Shown: positions 55,137 to 64,000, counted from the first letter of the stretch. The stretch: DNA of 64,000 bases from an uncultured Collinsella sp. (GCA_900541145.1 UQIH01000009.1:23824-87823); one strand, 5' to 3'. Numbers and translations are program-made. The notes: generated by a model not told the origin, from the sequence alone.

Positions 55137-57938
55137 GTGGCAAACGAGTACAAGCAGACGATGAATCTGCCCAAGACCGGTTTTCCCATGCGTGCCGGTC
55201 TTTCCAAGTCCGAGCCCAAGCGACTCAAGGACTGGCAGGACAACAAGGTCTACGAGCAGGTTCTGAAGAAGAACGAGGGTCACAAGAAGTTCGTGCTGCA
55301 CGACGGCCCTCCGTACGCCAACGGCCCGATTCACATCGGCCACGCCATGAACAAGATCTCCAAGGACATGATCAACCGTTACTGGATGATGCAGGGCTAT
55401 GAGGTTCCCTATGTCCCCGGTTGGGACTGCCATGGCCAGCCGATCGAGCATAAGGTCGAGGAGAAGCTCGGCACCGAGAAGTTCAACCAGACCTCCACGG
55501 CTAAGATCCGCGAGCTTTGCAACAAGTTCGCCGTCGAGAACATCGAGCTGCAGAAGGCCGGCTTCCGTCGCCTGGGCGTGCTCGGCGACTGGGATAACCC
55601 CTACCTGACGCTCTATCACCAGCATGACGCTGCCGACATCGAGGTCTTCAAGGCCATGTTCGATAAGGGTATGATCTATCGCGGTCACAAGCCCGTCCAT
55701 TGGTGCAAGCACTGCCACACCGCACTCGCTGAGGCCGAGATTGAGTACTCCGACGAGACGAGCCCGTCCATCTTCGTGCGCTTTGAGATGACCTCCAAGC
55801 CCGCAGGCCTCGAGAACTTCGACGGCCCGGTCGACTTTATCATCTGGACGACCACGCCGTGGACCATCCCCTCCGACCAGGCAGTTTCTCTCAAGCCCGG
55901 CGCCGCCTATGTCGCCGTTGAGCACGAGGGTCGTGCCGAGGTCATGCTCGAGGACCTGGCTCCCAAGTGCTGCGAGGAGTTTGGTTGGGAGTACACCCCG
56001 GTTATGGTCGACGGTAAGCCCTATGTGGTTCCCGCCGAGACCTTCCACCACATCCACTACAAGCAGCCGATCTTTGATGGTGTTGAGGGCGTGGCGCTGC
56101 TGGCCGATTACGTCGGTGTCGATGACGGTACCGGTATCGTCCACAACTCGCCCGGCCACGGCGTCGACGACTACTTTGCCTGCCTCAAGGAGGGCATTAC
56201 CGACATCTGCATGCCGGTCGATGACGACGGCAAGTTCTACACCGGCGAGGAGTTTGGCACCGGTGGCCCCTTCAGCGGTATGGATACCGATGAGGCCAAC
56301 CCGCACATCATCGAGTTCCTGCGCGAGCGCGGCACCCTGGTCCTCGAGAAGAAGATCACGCACAGCTATCCGCACTGCTGGCGCTGCAAGCACCCGGTGC
56401 TCTTCCGTGCTACCGACCAGTGGTTTGTCTCTATGGACAAGACCGGTTTGCGTGAGCAGGCTGGCAAGGAGGTTCGCGAGAACGTCAAGTGGTATCCGGC
56501 TCACGCCGCCAACCGCATTGGCGCCATGGTCGAGCAGCGTCCCGACTGGTGCATCAGCCGTCAGCGCAACTGGGGCGTGCCTATCCCCAGCTACACCTGC
56601 GCCGACTGCGGCGAGAAGGTCATGAACGACGCCACGCTCGACGCCGTCATCAAGCTCTTCCACGAGAAGGGCTCCGACGCCTGGTTTACCGACGCTCCCG
56701 AGAGCTACCTGGGCGAGGCCTGCGTCTGCCCCAAGTGCGGCGGCCATCACCTCAAGGCCGATAAGGACATCCTCGACGTGTGGTGGGACTCCGGCGTGTC
56801 TTGGAAGGCCGTTTGCGAGTACCGTCCCGAGCTGGAGTACCCGGCGGACGTGTATCTCGAGGGCTCCGACCAGCATCGTGGTTGGTTCCAGAGCTCGCTG
56901 CTCACTTCGGTGGGTGCCAACGGCCACGCTCCGTACAAGGCGGTCGTCTCGCAGGGCTTCACGCTTGACGGCCAGGGCCGCAAGATGTCTAAGTCGCTCG
57001 GCAACGTCATCGACCCCAATAAGGTCTGCGACGAGATGGGCGCTGACATCATCCGTCTGTGGGTTGCCTCCGTCGACACCAGCTCTGACGTCTCCATCGA
57101 CCACGAGATTCTTGCTCGTACGTCCGATGCCTATCGCCGTTTCCGCAACACGCTGCGCTTCTTGCTCTCCGAGCTCGAAGGTCAGTTTGAGCCCGAGACC
57201 GACGGCGTTGCCTTTGCTGACTTGCTGCCGCTCGACAAGCTCATGGTTGCCCGTCTGACCCAGGTCCAGGCCGAGGTCGACGACGCCTACGCCAGCTATG
57301 AGTTCCCGCGTGCCTACCGCGCGCTCTACGACTTCGTGGTTACCGAGCTTTCCAACGTGTATCTCGATGCCCTGAAGGATCGTCTGTACTGCGACAAGCC
57401 CGGCTCGCTCGAGCGCCGCAGTGCCCAGACCGTGCTGGCCGAGCTTTTCTCGATGCTCATGCGCGATCTGCAGCCGATTCTGTCCTACACCGTCGACGAG
57501 GCCATGGCCTATGCGCCCGCCGGCTGCGTCGACCACCAGAAGTACGCCGCGCTGCTCGATTGGTACAAGTCGCCCATCACGGTCGATGAGGCCAACGAGT
57601 TTGAGGGCGTGCTCGAGGCTTCTCTCGAGCTCCGTAGCGCCGTGACCAAGTCCCTTGAGGATGCCCGCTCTGCCGGCACCTTCACCAAGAGCCAGCAGGT
57701 TCGCGTCAAGGCGGTCGTTCCCGCCGAGATGTACGCGCTGCTGACCGGCGACAAGGCTGTCGACCTGGCCGAGTTCTACATCGTCTCCGATGTTGAGCTG
57801 ACCCAGGGCGAGGAGCTCTCCGTTGCTATCGAGGCTGCCGAGGGCGAGTGCTGCGACCGTTGCTGGAACTACCGCACCACCGTCGGCGAGTACAACGGCC
57901 ACGCGCATATCTGTAAGCGCTGCGCTGACGCGCTGTAG
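55137..57938 (+). CDS. ileS: Isoleucyl-tRNA synthetase
   Basis: GTG 55137 follows GAAAGGGG. The 933-residue class I enzyme has HIGH as 'NGPIHIGHAMNKISKDM', the KMSKS motif 'KMSKSLGNVIDP' and the editing domain between them. A C-terminal zinc ribbon with two Cys pairs (C-x2-C in 'CDRCWNY' and 'CKRC') is at the end. It charges tRNA-Ile and is controlled by the upstream T-box. Confidence 0.96.
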   Translation: MANEYKQTMNLPKTGFPMRAGLSKSEPKRLKDWQDNKVYEQVLKKNEGHKKFVLHDGPPYANGPIHIGHAMNKISKDMINRYWMMQGYEVPYVPGWDCHGQPIEHKVEEKLGTEKFNQTSTAKIRELCNKFAVENIELQKAGFRRLGVLGDWDNPYLTLYHQHDAADIEVFKAMFDKGMIYRGHKPVHWCKHCHTALAEAEIEYSDETSPSIFVRFEMTSKPAGLENFDGPVDFIIWTTTPWTIPSDQAVSLKPGAAYVAVEHEGRAEVMLEDLAPKCCEEFGWEYTPVMVDGKPYVVPAETFHHIHYKQPIFDGVEGVALLADYVGVDDGTGIVHNSPGHGVDDYFACLKEGITDICMPVDDDGKFYTGEEFGTGGPFSGMDTDEANPHIIEFLRERGTLVLEKKITHSYPHCWRCKHPVLFRATDQWFVSMDKTGLREQAGKEVRENVKWYPAHAANRIGAMVEQRPDWCISRQRNWGVPIPSYTCADCGEKVMNDATLDAVIKLFHEKGSDAWFTDAPESYLGEACVCPKCGGHHLKADKDILDVWWDSGVSWKAVCEYRPELEYPADVYLEGSDQHRGWFQSSLLTSVGANGHAPYKAVVSQGFTLDGQGRKMSKSLGNVIDPNKVCDEMGADIIRLWVASVDTSSDVSIDHEILARTSDAYRRFRNTLRFLLSELEGQFEPETDGVAFADLLPLDKLMVARLTQVQAEVDDAYASYEFPRAYRALYDFVVTELSNVYLDALKDRLYCDKPGSLERRSAQTVLAELFSMLMRDLQPILSYTVDEAMAYAPAGCVDHQKYAALLDWYKSPITVDEANEFEGVLEASLELRSAVTKSLEDARSAGTFTKSQQVRVKAVVPAEMYALLTGDKAVDLAEFYIVSDVELTQGEELSVAIEAAEGECCDRCWNYRTTVGEYNGHAHICKRCADAL

Positions 57939-57969
57939 GTTATGGCGTTCGTAGAACGCCATAACCTAC
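57935..57969. repeat. Perfect 16-bp hairpin overlapping the ileS stop
   Basis: GTAGGTTATGGCGTTC (57935-57950) and GAACGCCATAACCTAC (57954-57969) are perfect complements with a GTA loop. The TAG stop codon of ileS lies inside the first arm. No T tract follows. The loop core GTTCGT.AGAAC is shared with 6805-6826 and 14456-14481. Confidence 0.75.
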
Positions 57970-57979
57970 CGACGCTGCA

Positions 57980-58075
57980 AACGCCCCTAAGCGGCAATCT
58001 GACGTTCAATCGTCGGTCGCGTACCAAAGTACGCTTCCCTCCTCTTTCACGTCACCTTGCTCGCTTAGGGACGTT
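57980..58075. repeat. Palindromic intergenic element, copy 2
   Basis: The outer arms 57980-58005 and 58049-58075 are complementary with mismatches, enclosing the core 58003-58051. That core contains GCGTAC-CAAA-GTACGC and closely matches the core at 14387-14436. As in copy 1, a GTTCGT-type hairpin lies beside it and a longer terminator-like hairpin lies further downstream. Confidence 0.75.
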
Positions 58076-58162
58076 TTCGCTGTTGGTGACGGCAACGCGG
58101 CTTTTCCATTGTTGGAACTAGAGCCTTCTCTTTCGACCTGTGCTCTTAGTCGAAAGCTATTT

Positions 58163-58195
58163 AGCGACATTCCGTTATTCGGAATGTCGCTTTTG
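58163..58195. terminator. Terminator upstream of lspA
   Basis: AGCGACATTCCG (58163-58174) and CGGAATGTCGCT (58180-58191) form a perfect 12-bp stem followed by TTTGTTTTG. It probably ends the ileS transcript. Confidence 0.85.
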
Positions 58196-58311
58196 TTTTG
58201 TGCTGGTTATTTCACTTGCGTTGGTGGATATGTCGTGCGCTCTGCGTTTGGCAATATAAGATGGTAAATTGCGTTAAACGGAATTTGATTATCTGAGGGT
58301 AGGGGATTTTT

Positions 58312-58911
58312 TTGGGTTGTTCTGCGGATATGACGCCGCCTTTGCGTTGGCGGTTGGGTGTTGCTGGCGGCGTGGCGTTGGCTGTGCTGCTTGTTGACCA
58401 GCTGACCAAGCTTGCGGTTCGTGCCGTGGGCGAAGCTTTGCATGTGACTGTCATCCCCGGTGTCATCGACTTTATGTTTGTCCGCAATATCGGTGCTGCC
58501 TTTAGCATAGGCGAGGGGCATGGCATCGCGTTTGCCGTGCTGGCGTTGGTGGTCATTATCGCTATTGCCGTGTACCTCGTTCGTGCACCCCAGCTCGCCC
58601 ATCTTGAGGTTGTGGGCATGGCGATGGTTGCGGGCGGTGCTATCGGCAACGCTATCGATCGTTTGGCCTTTGGCTTTGTGACCGATTTTATTGCCACCAC
58701 TTTCATCGACTTCCCTGTCTTTAACGTGGCCGATATCGGCATTACCGCGGGCGTCGTGCTCGCCCTCATCGGCTACATGTTCTTGAGTCCCGCCGCTCGC
58801 GAGGTCGATGCGACTGCTGAGCTCAATGCCCGTGATGAGGCCCGCGCTAAGCGCAAAGCCAAGCAGCGTGGGGAGCGTGCCCGCAAGATTCGCGAAAGGA
58901 ATGAGCGTTAA
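58312..58911 (+). CDS. lspA: Lipoprotein signal peptidase
   Basis: A TTG at 58312 lies 5 bases after AGGGGA; ATG 58330 is an alternative. The 199-residue protein has four membrane spans and both catalytic aspartate motifs: 'GAIGNAIDRL' and 'FPVFNVADIGI'. A charged Arg/Lys/Glu tail follows the last span. It cleaves lipoprotein signal peptides before the lipid-modified cysteine, as needed for the CotH-type lipoprotein at 3545-5314. It is coupled to the next gene by TAATG. Confidence 0.94.
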   Translation: MGCSADMTPPLRWRLGVAGGVALAVLLVDQLTKLAVRAVGEALHVTVIPGVIDFMFVRNIGAAFSIGEGHGIAFAVLALVVIIAIAVYLVRAPQLAHLEVVGMAMVAGGAIGNAIDRLAFGFVTDFIATTFIDFPVFNVADIGITAGVVLALIGYMFLSPAAREVDATAELNARDEARAKRKAKQRGERARKIRERNER

Positions 58912-59924
58912 TGGCCGACATCCATATTCTTGTTGCCGACGATTGCTCTGGCCAGCGTCTCGACGCCTTTCTGGGTGCCAACGACGGCTGCCCCACGCGC
59001 TCTGCCTGCGCGCATCTGATCGAGGGCGGCGCCGTAATCGTGAACGGCGAGACCTGTCTGTCAAAAAAGTATGCCGTACGCGCCGGTGACCGCATCTCGG
59101 TCGACCTGCCCGAGCCGCACGATCCCACCGATGTGATTCCCGAGGCTATCCCGCTCGACATTCGCTATGAGGACGACTATCTCATTGTGCTCTCCAAGCA
59201 GCGCGGGCTGGTGTGCCATCCCGCCCACGGCCACGAGAGCGGCACGCTTGCGAACGCCTTGGTCTACCACTGCGGTATCGACCATCTTGGTACCGTGCAG
59301 GGTGAGGACCGCCCTGGGATCGTGCATCGTTTGGATCGCGATACCTCGGGCCTCATGCTTGCGGCAAAGGACGACGACACGCAGCGCGCGCTTCAAAATC
59401 TCATTCGCACGCGTACGCTCGACCGCCGCTATATCACGCTTGTCCACGGGCACATCGCCATGGACGAGGGCACCATCAATACCGGTATCGCCCGTTCTAC
59501 GCGCGACCGCGTCAAGATGGCGGTTTCGGACGATCCTTTCGCGCGCCAGGCCATTACGACCTTTAAGGTCCTTGAGCGCTTTGATTCCACGCGTTTTGAT
59601 GACGGCTATACGCTCGTCGAGTGCCACCTGTTTACGGGCCGCACACATCAGATTCGCGTGCATATGCGCCATATCAACCATGCCTGCGTGGGCGATCCGC
59701 TCTACGGCAAGTGCGATGCACGCGCCGATCAGGGTCTGACCAGGCAATTCCTTCATTCCTGGCGCGTCGCATTCGACCATCCCGTGACGGGGGAGCGTAT
59801 TGAGTGCCGCGATGAGCTGCCGTGGGATCTTGCCGCGGTTCTCGATGACCTGGCTCCTCGCTCACTCGGTCGTACTGCCGCTGGCGACGAAATCGTTCCG
59901 CAGCTCGGTCTTCTCGAAGTCTAG
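58911..59924 (+). CDS. rluD: RluA/RluD-family 23S rRNA pseudouridine synthase
   Basis: The 337-residue protein has an N-terminal S4 domain ('QRLDAFLGANDGCPTRSACA'), the catalytic 'VHRLDRDTSGLMLAA' and 'TGRTHQIRVHMRHINHACVG'. It makes pseudouridine in 23S rRNA. The lspA-rluD order is common in Gram-positive bacteria. Which RluA-subfamily positions it targets is inferred from this order. Confidence 0.91.
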   Translation: MADIHILVADDCSGQRLDAFLGANDGCPTRSACAHLIEGGAVIVNGETCLSKKYAVRAGDRISVDLPEPHDPTDVIPEAIPLDIRYEDDYLIVLSKQRGLVCHPAHGHESGTLANALVYHCGIDHLGTVQGEDRPGIVHRLDRDTSGLMLAAKDDDTQRALQNLIRTRTLDRRYITLVHGHIAMDEGTINTGIARSTRDRVKMAVSDDPFARQAITTFKVLERFDSTRFDDGYTLVECHLFTGRTHQIRVHMRHINHACVGDPLYGKCDARADQGLTRQFLHSWRVAFDHPVTGERIECRDELPWDLAAVLDDLAPRSLGRTAAGDEIVPQLGLLEV

Positions 59925-60006
59925 CCAGTATTAGGTGGTTTTTTGAACTCGATTAGCCTGCGGTAAGATATACGGTTGTTTACGTAACGCGTTCTCGGGA
60001 GCCTGC

Positions 60007-61302
60007 ATGCTCGCCTTTTTACAAACTAACACGCCCATCGTGATCTTTAACCAGATTGTGGTTACGCTGCTCACGGTCTGCTTTCTGTACCAGGTGGTCT
60101 TCTTTGTCATTGGCGCTCTTCGTGGCGAGGTCGCGCCTCCCAAGGCCAAAAAACTCCATCGCTATGCCTTCTTTATCGCGGCGCATAACGAGGAGGCCTT
60201 GATCGCCAATCTCGTTCGCTCCATCAAGGATCAGGATTATCCGTCCGAGCTTATCGAGGTCTTCGTGGTCGCCGATGCCTGCACCGACAATACGGCGCAG
60301 CTCGCGCGCGAGGCGGGTGCCATCGTTTATGAGCGCAACGACCTGGCCCGTAAGGGTAAGAGCTGGGTCATGGACTTTGGTTTTGATCGCATCCTTAACG
60401 AGTATCCCGACACGTTTGAGGGCTACTTTATCTTCGATGCCGATAACGTCATCTCCCGCGATTACGTGTCCAAGATGAACGATGCCTTTGACCAGGGATT
60501 CCACGTGGTCACGAGCTATCGTAACTCCAAGAACTTCGGCAGCTCGTGGATTTCGTCTGCCAACGCCACCTGGTATCTGCGTGAGGCCCGCTTCCTCAAC
60601 AACGCGCGTAATATCTGCAAGACGTCCTGCGCTGTCTCGGGTTCGGGTTACCTTATTTCGGCGAGCGTGATCGAGGGCATGCACGGTTGGCAGTTCCACA
60701 CGCTGACCGAGGACATTCAGTTCACTACGTTCTGCGCTATTCACGGTATTCGCATTGGCTATGCGCCGGCGGAGTTCTTTGACGAGCAACCCGTGACGTT
60801 CAAGGCATCCTGGAAGCAGCGTATGCGCTGGACCAAGGGCTTTTACCAGGTGTTCTTTACCTACGGTAAGCATCTGGTCAAATCGACGTTCCGCTATCAT
60901 CGCTTTGCCGCCTACGACATGTTCATGACGATCGCCCCGGGTATGCTGCTATCGCTGATCTCGATGCTCGCTAATGCGACGTTCTTGATTGTGGGTGGCC
61001 TTTCGCATGGTTTCTTGGCTACCGAAGTCGAGATGCAGGCGTGCGCCGCTTCGCTCATTATGACCTTCGCCATGATGTATCAGACCTTCTTTATCCTGGC
61101 GCTGCTCACGACTATCTTTGAGTACAAGCACATTCACTGCGCGCAAAAGTGGCGTCTGGTGACTAACCTGTTTACCTTCCCGATCTTTATGTTCAGCTAT
61201 ATCCCCATCACGGTGGCCGCGCTGTTCCTGAAGGTCGACTGGGTTCCTACCCAGCACGCCGTCAACGTTACCCTTGACGAGGTCATGCAAGGCGCCAAAT
61301 AA
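60007..61302 (+). CDS. Family 2 membrane glycosyltransferase
   Basis: The 431-residue protein has an N-terminal span and then a GT2 domain: 'AFFIAAHNEEALIANLV', 'VADACTDNTAQLA', the D-x-D type 'FIFDADNVISRDYV', 'TLTEDIQFTTF' and 'KQRMRWTKGFYQVF', which matches the Q-x-x-R-W motif of processive synthases. At least three more spans follow. It probably builds or transfers a cell-surface polysaccharide. It may cooperate with the pel-type genes only by class, not by linkage. TTGAAC upstream at about 59944 with TAAGAT suggests its own promoter. Confidence 0.88.
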   Translation: MLAFLQTNTPIVIFNQIVVTLLTVCFLYQVVFFVIGALRGEVAPPKAKKLHRYAFFIAAHNEEALIANLVRSIKDQDYPSELIEVFVVADACTDNTAQLAREAGAIVYERNDLARKGKSWVMDFGFDRILNEYPDTFEGYFIFDADNVISRDYVSKMNDAFDQGFHVVTSYRNSKNFGSSWISSANATWYLREARFLNNARNICKTSCAVSGSGYLISASVIEGMHGWQFHTLTEDIQFTTFCAIHGIRIGYAPAEFFDEQPVTFKASWKQRMRWTKGFYQVFFTYGKHLVKSTFRYHRFAAYDMFMTIAPGMLLSLISMLANATFLIVGGLSHGFLATEVEMQACAASLIMTFAMMYQTFFILALLTTIFEYKHIHCAQKWRLVTNLFTFPIFMFSYIPITVAALFLKVDWVPTQHAVNVTLDEVMQGAK

Positions 61303-61311
61303 CCACCACCA

Positions 61312-61352
61312 AAACCACCGCAAAGGGGACAGGCACCTTTGTGGTGGTTTTT
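61312..61352 (+). terminator. Terminator of the GT2 gene, with REP-like GGGGACAGGCACC loop
   Basis: AACCACCGCAAAGG (61313-61326) pairs with CCTTTGTGGTGGTT (61336-61349) with one G-T wobble, followed by T residues. The loop includes GGGGACAGGCACC, which resembles the GGGGAC motif of the RAYT repeats. Confidence 0.8.
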
Positions 61353-61383
61353 GCTTTTGCGATGCAGCTCGAGGAGGAGTCCG

Positions 61384-61806
61384 ATGGTCTATATCCCGTT
61401 TTGGATTTGCATCTTTGCCGGCGTGGCAATTGATGCCCTAGAGCGACGGTTTCCCAATGGGCTTGCCGGCGCATGTGCCGTGGCGGCGTTGGCGGGCATT
61501 TGGCTCGACCTCGGTTTGAACACAGCGCTTGACCACGCCGGTCTTGCGGTCATCGTCTACCTTGCCCTTGTGCTCACTGAGTCGCTCTGGCGGCACCTTC
61601 GCCACGCGCCGGGCATCGGCATGGGGGATGCCAAGGCGCTCTTCGCGCTTTGCACGCTCGACCCTATGGGTGGCATCGTGGCATTTGCCGTCGCACTCCT
61701 GGCCCTGGCCCTCTCCTGCCTCTTCACAAAATCGCGCTCCCTGCCATTGCTCCCGTTTTTAGTGCCGATTTTTGCCATAATCGAGGTCGTGGGCTGCACA
61801 TTGTAA
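61384..61806 (+). CDS. A24-type prepilin-peptidase-like membrane protein
   Basis: ATG 61384 follows GAGGAGGAG; earlier frame positions lie in the terminator. The 140-residue protein has four to five spans and both aspartates expected of type IV prepilin peptidases: 'IDALERRFPNG' near residue 12 and 'GIGMGDAKAL' (GxGD motif) near residue 80. The N-terminal methylase domain of full PilD is absent. It could process pilin-like prepilins, but no pilin genes are visible here. Confidence 0.82.
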   Translation: MVYIPFWICIFAGVAIDALERRFPNGLAGACAVAALAGIWLDLGLNTALDHAGLAVIVYLALVLTESLWRHLRHAPGIGMGDAKALFALCTLDPMGGIVAFAVALLALALSCLFTKSRSLPLLPFLVPIFAIIEVVGCTL

Positions 61807-61837
61807 CCGATTGCGCATCCTTCTTAAGGAGCATGCC

Positions 61838-63085
61838 ATGGCATCTAATCAAGAAACGGCCGTTATTAAGGCGCGCATGGACCGTATTCCCTCGGCGTTG
61901 TCGCCCGAACTAGTCGAGCGCATTGTCGCCGATCGTGCTTCGGGCTATGTCAACCCGTATCGTTGCAACGATGATCAGGTCATTCGTCGTATTGATCGCG
62001 CCGCCGACAAAGGCACGCTTATGCGTCCGGCGTTTATGCGCGATACTGAAAAGATTCTTCATCTTCCGGCGTACACCCGTTATGCAGGTAAAACGCAGGT
62101 CTTTAGCTTCCGTAGCAATGACGATCTGTCACGCCGCGGTTTGCACGTGCAGCTTGTGTCTCGCATTGCGCGCGATATCGGTCGCGCCCTGGGGCTCAAC
62201 TGCGATCTGATCGAGGCGATTGGCCTGGGCCACGACTTGGGACACACGCCCTTTGGCCATGCCGGTGAGCGATTCCTCAATGATATTTACCACGAGCGCA
62301 CGGGTCGTTACTTTTTCCATAACGTGCAATCAGTTCGTGTGCTCGACACGCTGTACGGCCGTAATGTGTCGCTTCAGACGCTCGATGGCGTGCTATGCCA
62401 TAACGGCGAGTACGAGCAACGCGTGTTTGAGCTCTCGGACATGAGCTCCTTTGACCAGTTCGATCAGACGGTCGAGGATTGTATTGCCACGGGCTATAGC
62501 GCAATTGAGCACCTGCGTCCCATGACGCTCGAGGGCTGCGTCGTTCGCATCTCGGATATTCTTGCCTACGTCGGTCGTGACCGTCAGGATGCGATCGCGG
62601 CGGGCCTGCTTTCGCCCGACGCTTTTGATGATGGCCGGGGCGGAGCATACAACAGTTGGATCCTTACACACGCCTCCATCGATATCGTTGAGCACAGTTA
62701 CGGCAAGCCGCGCATCGAGATGAGCGAGGACTTGTTTGAGGAAATCCGCCGGGCCAAGCGCGAGAACTACGAGAAGATCTATAGCAAGGGCGGCATCGAA
62801 GGCGACTCCGAAGCGGAGCTGCGCGAGGCGTTCGAAAAGCTCTATGACCGTTGCCTGCAGGATATAAACGAAGGCGACGAGTCTTCCTACATCTTTAAAC
62901 ACCACATTTCGCGCATTAAGCAGCAGCTTTCCTATTACGACCGTACCTATGCATGGCAGGACGATAAAGATCAGACCGTAGTGGATTACATTGCGAGCAT
63001 GACGGATGGCTATTTCTGCGAGCTCACAAGCAAGCTGTTCCCTGGTCTGGAGTTTCCGCACCGTACCTATATTAACGAACGGTAG
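61838..63085 (+). CDS. dgt: HD-domain dGTPase-like protein
   Basis: ATG 61838 follows AAGGAG. The 415-residue protein has the HD motif 'GHDLGHTPFGHAGERFL' with a preceding 'DDLSRRGLHVQLVSRIARDI' segment, as in deoxyguanosine triphosphate triphosphohydrolase-like proteins. A further His is in 'GVLCHNGEYEQ'. Such proteins hydrolyse dNTPs and influence DNA precursor pools. Substrate range is not visible. Confidence 0.86.
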   Translation: MASNQETAVIKARMDRIPSALSPELVERIVADRASGYVNPYRCNDDQVIRRIDRAADKGTLMRPAFMRDTEKILHLPAYTRYAGKTQVFSFRSNDDLSRRGLHVQLVSRIARDIGRALGLNCDLIEAIGLGHDLGHTPFGHAGERFLNDIYHERTGRYFFHNVQSVRVLDTLYGRNVSLQTLDGVLCHNGEYEQRVFELSDMSSFDQFDQTVEDCIATGYSAIEHLRPMTLEGCVVRISDILAYVGRDRQDAIAAGLLSPDAFDDGRGGAYNSWILTHASIDIVEHSYGKPRIEMSEDLFEEIRRAKRENYEKIYSKGGIEGDSEAELREAFEKLYDRCLQDINEGDESSYIFKHHISRIKQQLSYYDRTYAWQDDKDQTVVDYIASMTDGYFCELTSKLFPGLEFPHRTYINER

Positions 63086-63140
63086 TTCGTATATATTCGG
63101 TATACTGGTTAGTTGAAAACGTTTTTGATTGATGCACGGG

Positions 63141-64000
63141 ATGGCTATGGACGACCTTTTTTCTGCCTCGACGCGCGAGCGTTCCTTTAAAAATGCGCCG
63201 CTCGCGGTGCGCATGCGACCCAATTCGCTCGACGAGTACGTGGGCCAGCAAAAGGCCGTCGGTAAGGGTTCATGGCTGCGTGCCGCGATTGAGCACGATG
63301 TGCTTTCGAGCGTGATTCTGTACGGGCCTGCCGGTACGGGTAAGACGACGCTGGCCCATATTATCGCCAACCATACCAATAGCGAGTTTGTCGAGGTCAG
63401 CGCCGTGACGGGTACCGTGAAGGACTTGCGCCGCGTGATTGACGAGGCCAAGACGCGCCTGAATACGTACGACCGTCGCACCATCCTGTTTATCGACGAG
63501 ATTCACCGCTTTTCCAAGTCTCAGCAGGATGCCTTGCTGCATGCGGTTGAGAACCGTACCGTCATTATGATTGGCGCCACGACGGAGAATCCGTACTTCG
63601 AGGTCAACTCGGCACTGCTCTCACGTGGTCGCGTCGTGGAGCTTGAGCATCTGAAGGATGAGGATATCGCCACGCTTATTGAACGTGCGCTTGAGGCACC
63701 GCAGGGCTTGAACGGTAAGTTCTCGGCCGATGAGGATGCGGTCAAGACCATCTGCACGCTGGCAGCGGGTGACGCTCGCTCGGCGCTCACGACGCTCGAG
63801 CTTGCGAGCGAGATTGCCGTCACGCGTCCTGATACCGAGGGAACGCCAGCGCCCGCGGCGGGGGAGCGCTATCCCATCACCGTGGATGACGTGAAGATCG
63901 CCAACCCGCGTCGCGGCTTTACGTATGACAAAAACGGCGACATGCACTACGACATCATCAGTGCGTTCATCAAGTCCATGCGCGGCAGCGACCCCGATGC
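63141..64000 (+). CDS. rarA: Replication-associated recombination protein RarA (partial at window end)
   Basis: ATG 63141 (or 63147) starts an AAA+ ATPase that is open to the end of the window. 'LAVRMRPNSLDEYVGQQ', 'LYGPAGTGKTTLAHIIANHT', 'ILFIDEIHRFSKSQQDALL' and 'IGATTENPYFEVNSALLSR' identify the RarA/MgsA family. It acts at stalled replication forks. The gene has a TATACT box at 63101-63106 upstream. About 290 residues are visible of the usual ~430. Confidence 0.93.
   Translation, partial: MAMDDLFSASTRERSFKNAPLAVRMRPNSLDEYVGQQKAVGKGSWLRAAIEHDVLSSVILYGPAGTGKTTLAHIIANHTNSEFVEVSAVTGTVKDLRRVIDEAKTRLNTYDRRTILFIDEIHRFSKSQQDALLHAVENRTVIMIGATTENPYFEVNSALLSRGRVVELEHLKDEDIATLIERALEAPQGLNGKFSADEDAVKTICTLAAGDARSALTTLELASEIAVTRPDTEGTPAPAAGERYPITVDDVKIANPRRGFTYDKNGDMHYDIISAFIKSMRGSDPD

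Noticed and set aside
63114..63127. Another LacI-type operator before rarA (TGAAAACGTTTTTG)
   Set aside because: It shares only the left half with the sucrose operators and lies in an A/T-rich stretch before an unrelated gene.

Overview
The window looks like chromosome of a Gram-positive, GC-rich actinobacterium of the class Coriobacteriia, most probably Collinsella or a close relative. Visible signs are GC-biased third codon positions, frequent GTG and TTG starts with strong GGAGG-type ribosome binding sites, the nusA/infB and rnc/smc/ftsY/ffh gene orders, a transcription-attenuating T-box in front of ileS, and a coaD - coiled-coil - yceD - rpmF - rnc - smc order that resembles the mycobacterial sepIVA region. 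The genus assignment is inference; I could not run a search.

Layout. 1-6761: the 3' part of an exopolysaccharide operon with Pel-type genes pelF and pelG, followed without gaps by a CotH-type lipoprotein, a VTC polyphosphate-polymerase-like protein and a DUF4956 membrane protein. 6800-11161: a sucrose module (LacI-family regulator, PTS EIIBC, GH32 sucrose-6-phosphate hydrolase) with three matching LacI-type operators. 11166-14359: a degenerate Cys/Met-type PLP-enzyme relative, a small ModE-like DNA-binding protein on the minus strand, and guaB. 14370-17375: structured repeats, a large inverted-repeat leader, and leuS. 17461-29103: one long information-processing operon, rimP-nusA-infB-rbfA-nrnA-truB-ribF-dnaG-rpoD, with a terminator-like attenuator between promoter and rimP. 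29150-29402: a REP-like palindrome and tRNA-Asn. 29562-44455: a second housekeeping run, gls24/asp23-like, fakA-like, recG, rsmD, coaD, a SepIVA-like coiled coil, yceD, rpmF, plsX, acpP, rnc, smc, ftsY, ffh. 44572-53432: a DUF134/NifX-type metal protein with paired operators, thyA, folA, a TrmH-type methyltransferase, a MATE exporter, a RAYT transposase bounded by 44-bp inverted repeats, a corrinoid adenosyltransferase gene with an in-frame stop at codon 5, ftsH and a DUF523 gene. 53562-64000: a glycerol-dehydrogenase-like gene, T-box plus ileS, lspA, an RluD-type pseudouridine synthase, a GT2 glycosyltransferase, an A24 prepilin-peptidase-like protein, a dGTPase-like HD protein and the start of rarA.

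How it fits together. Most of the window is core growth machinery (translation, transcription, replication priming, SRP targeting, lipid initiation). Between these blocks are accessory modules for exopolysaccharide, sucrose and metal handling. Two themes go beyond the genes. First, several housekeeping genes carry a terminator-like hairpin between an apparent promoter and the start codon. Second, the intergenic spaces hold several families of palindromic repeats: a RAYT/REP set, a two-copy element whose arms differ in sequence but stay self-complementary, and hairpins sharing a GTTCGT..AGAAC loop.
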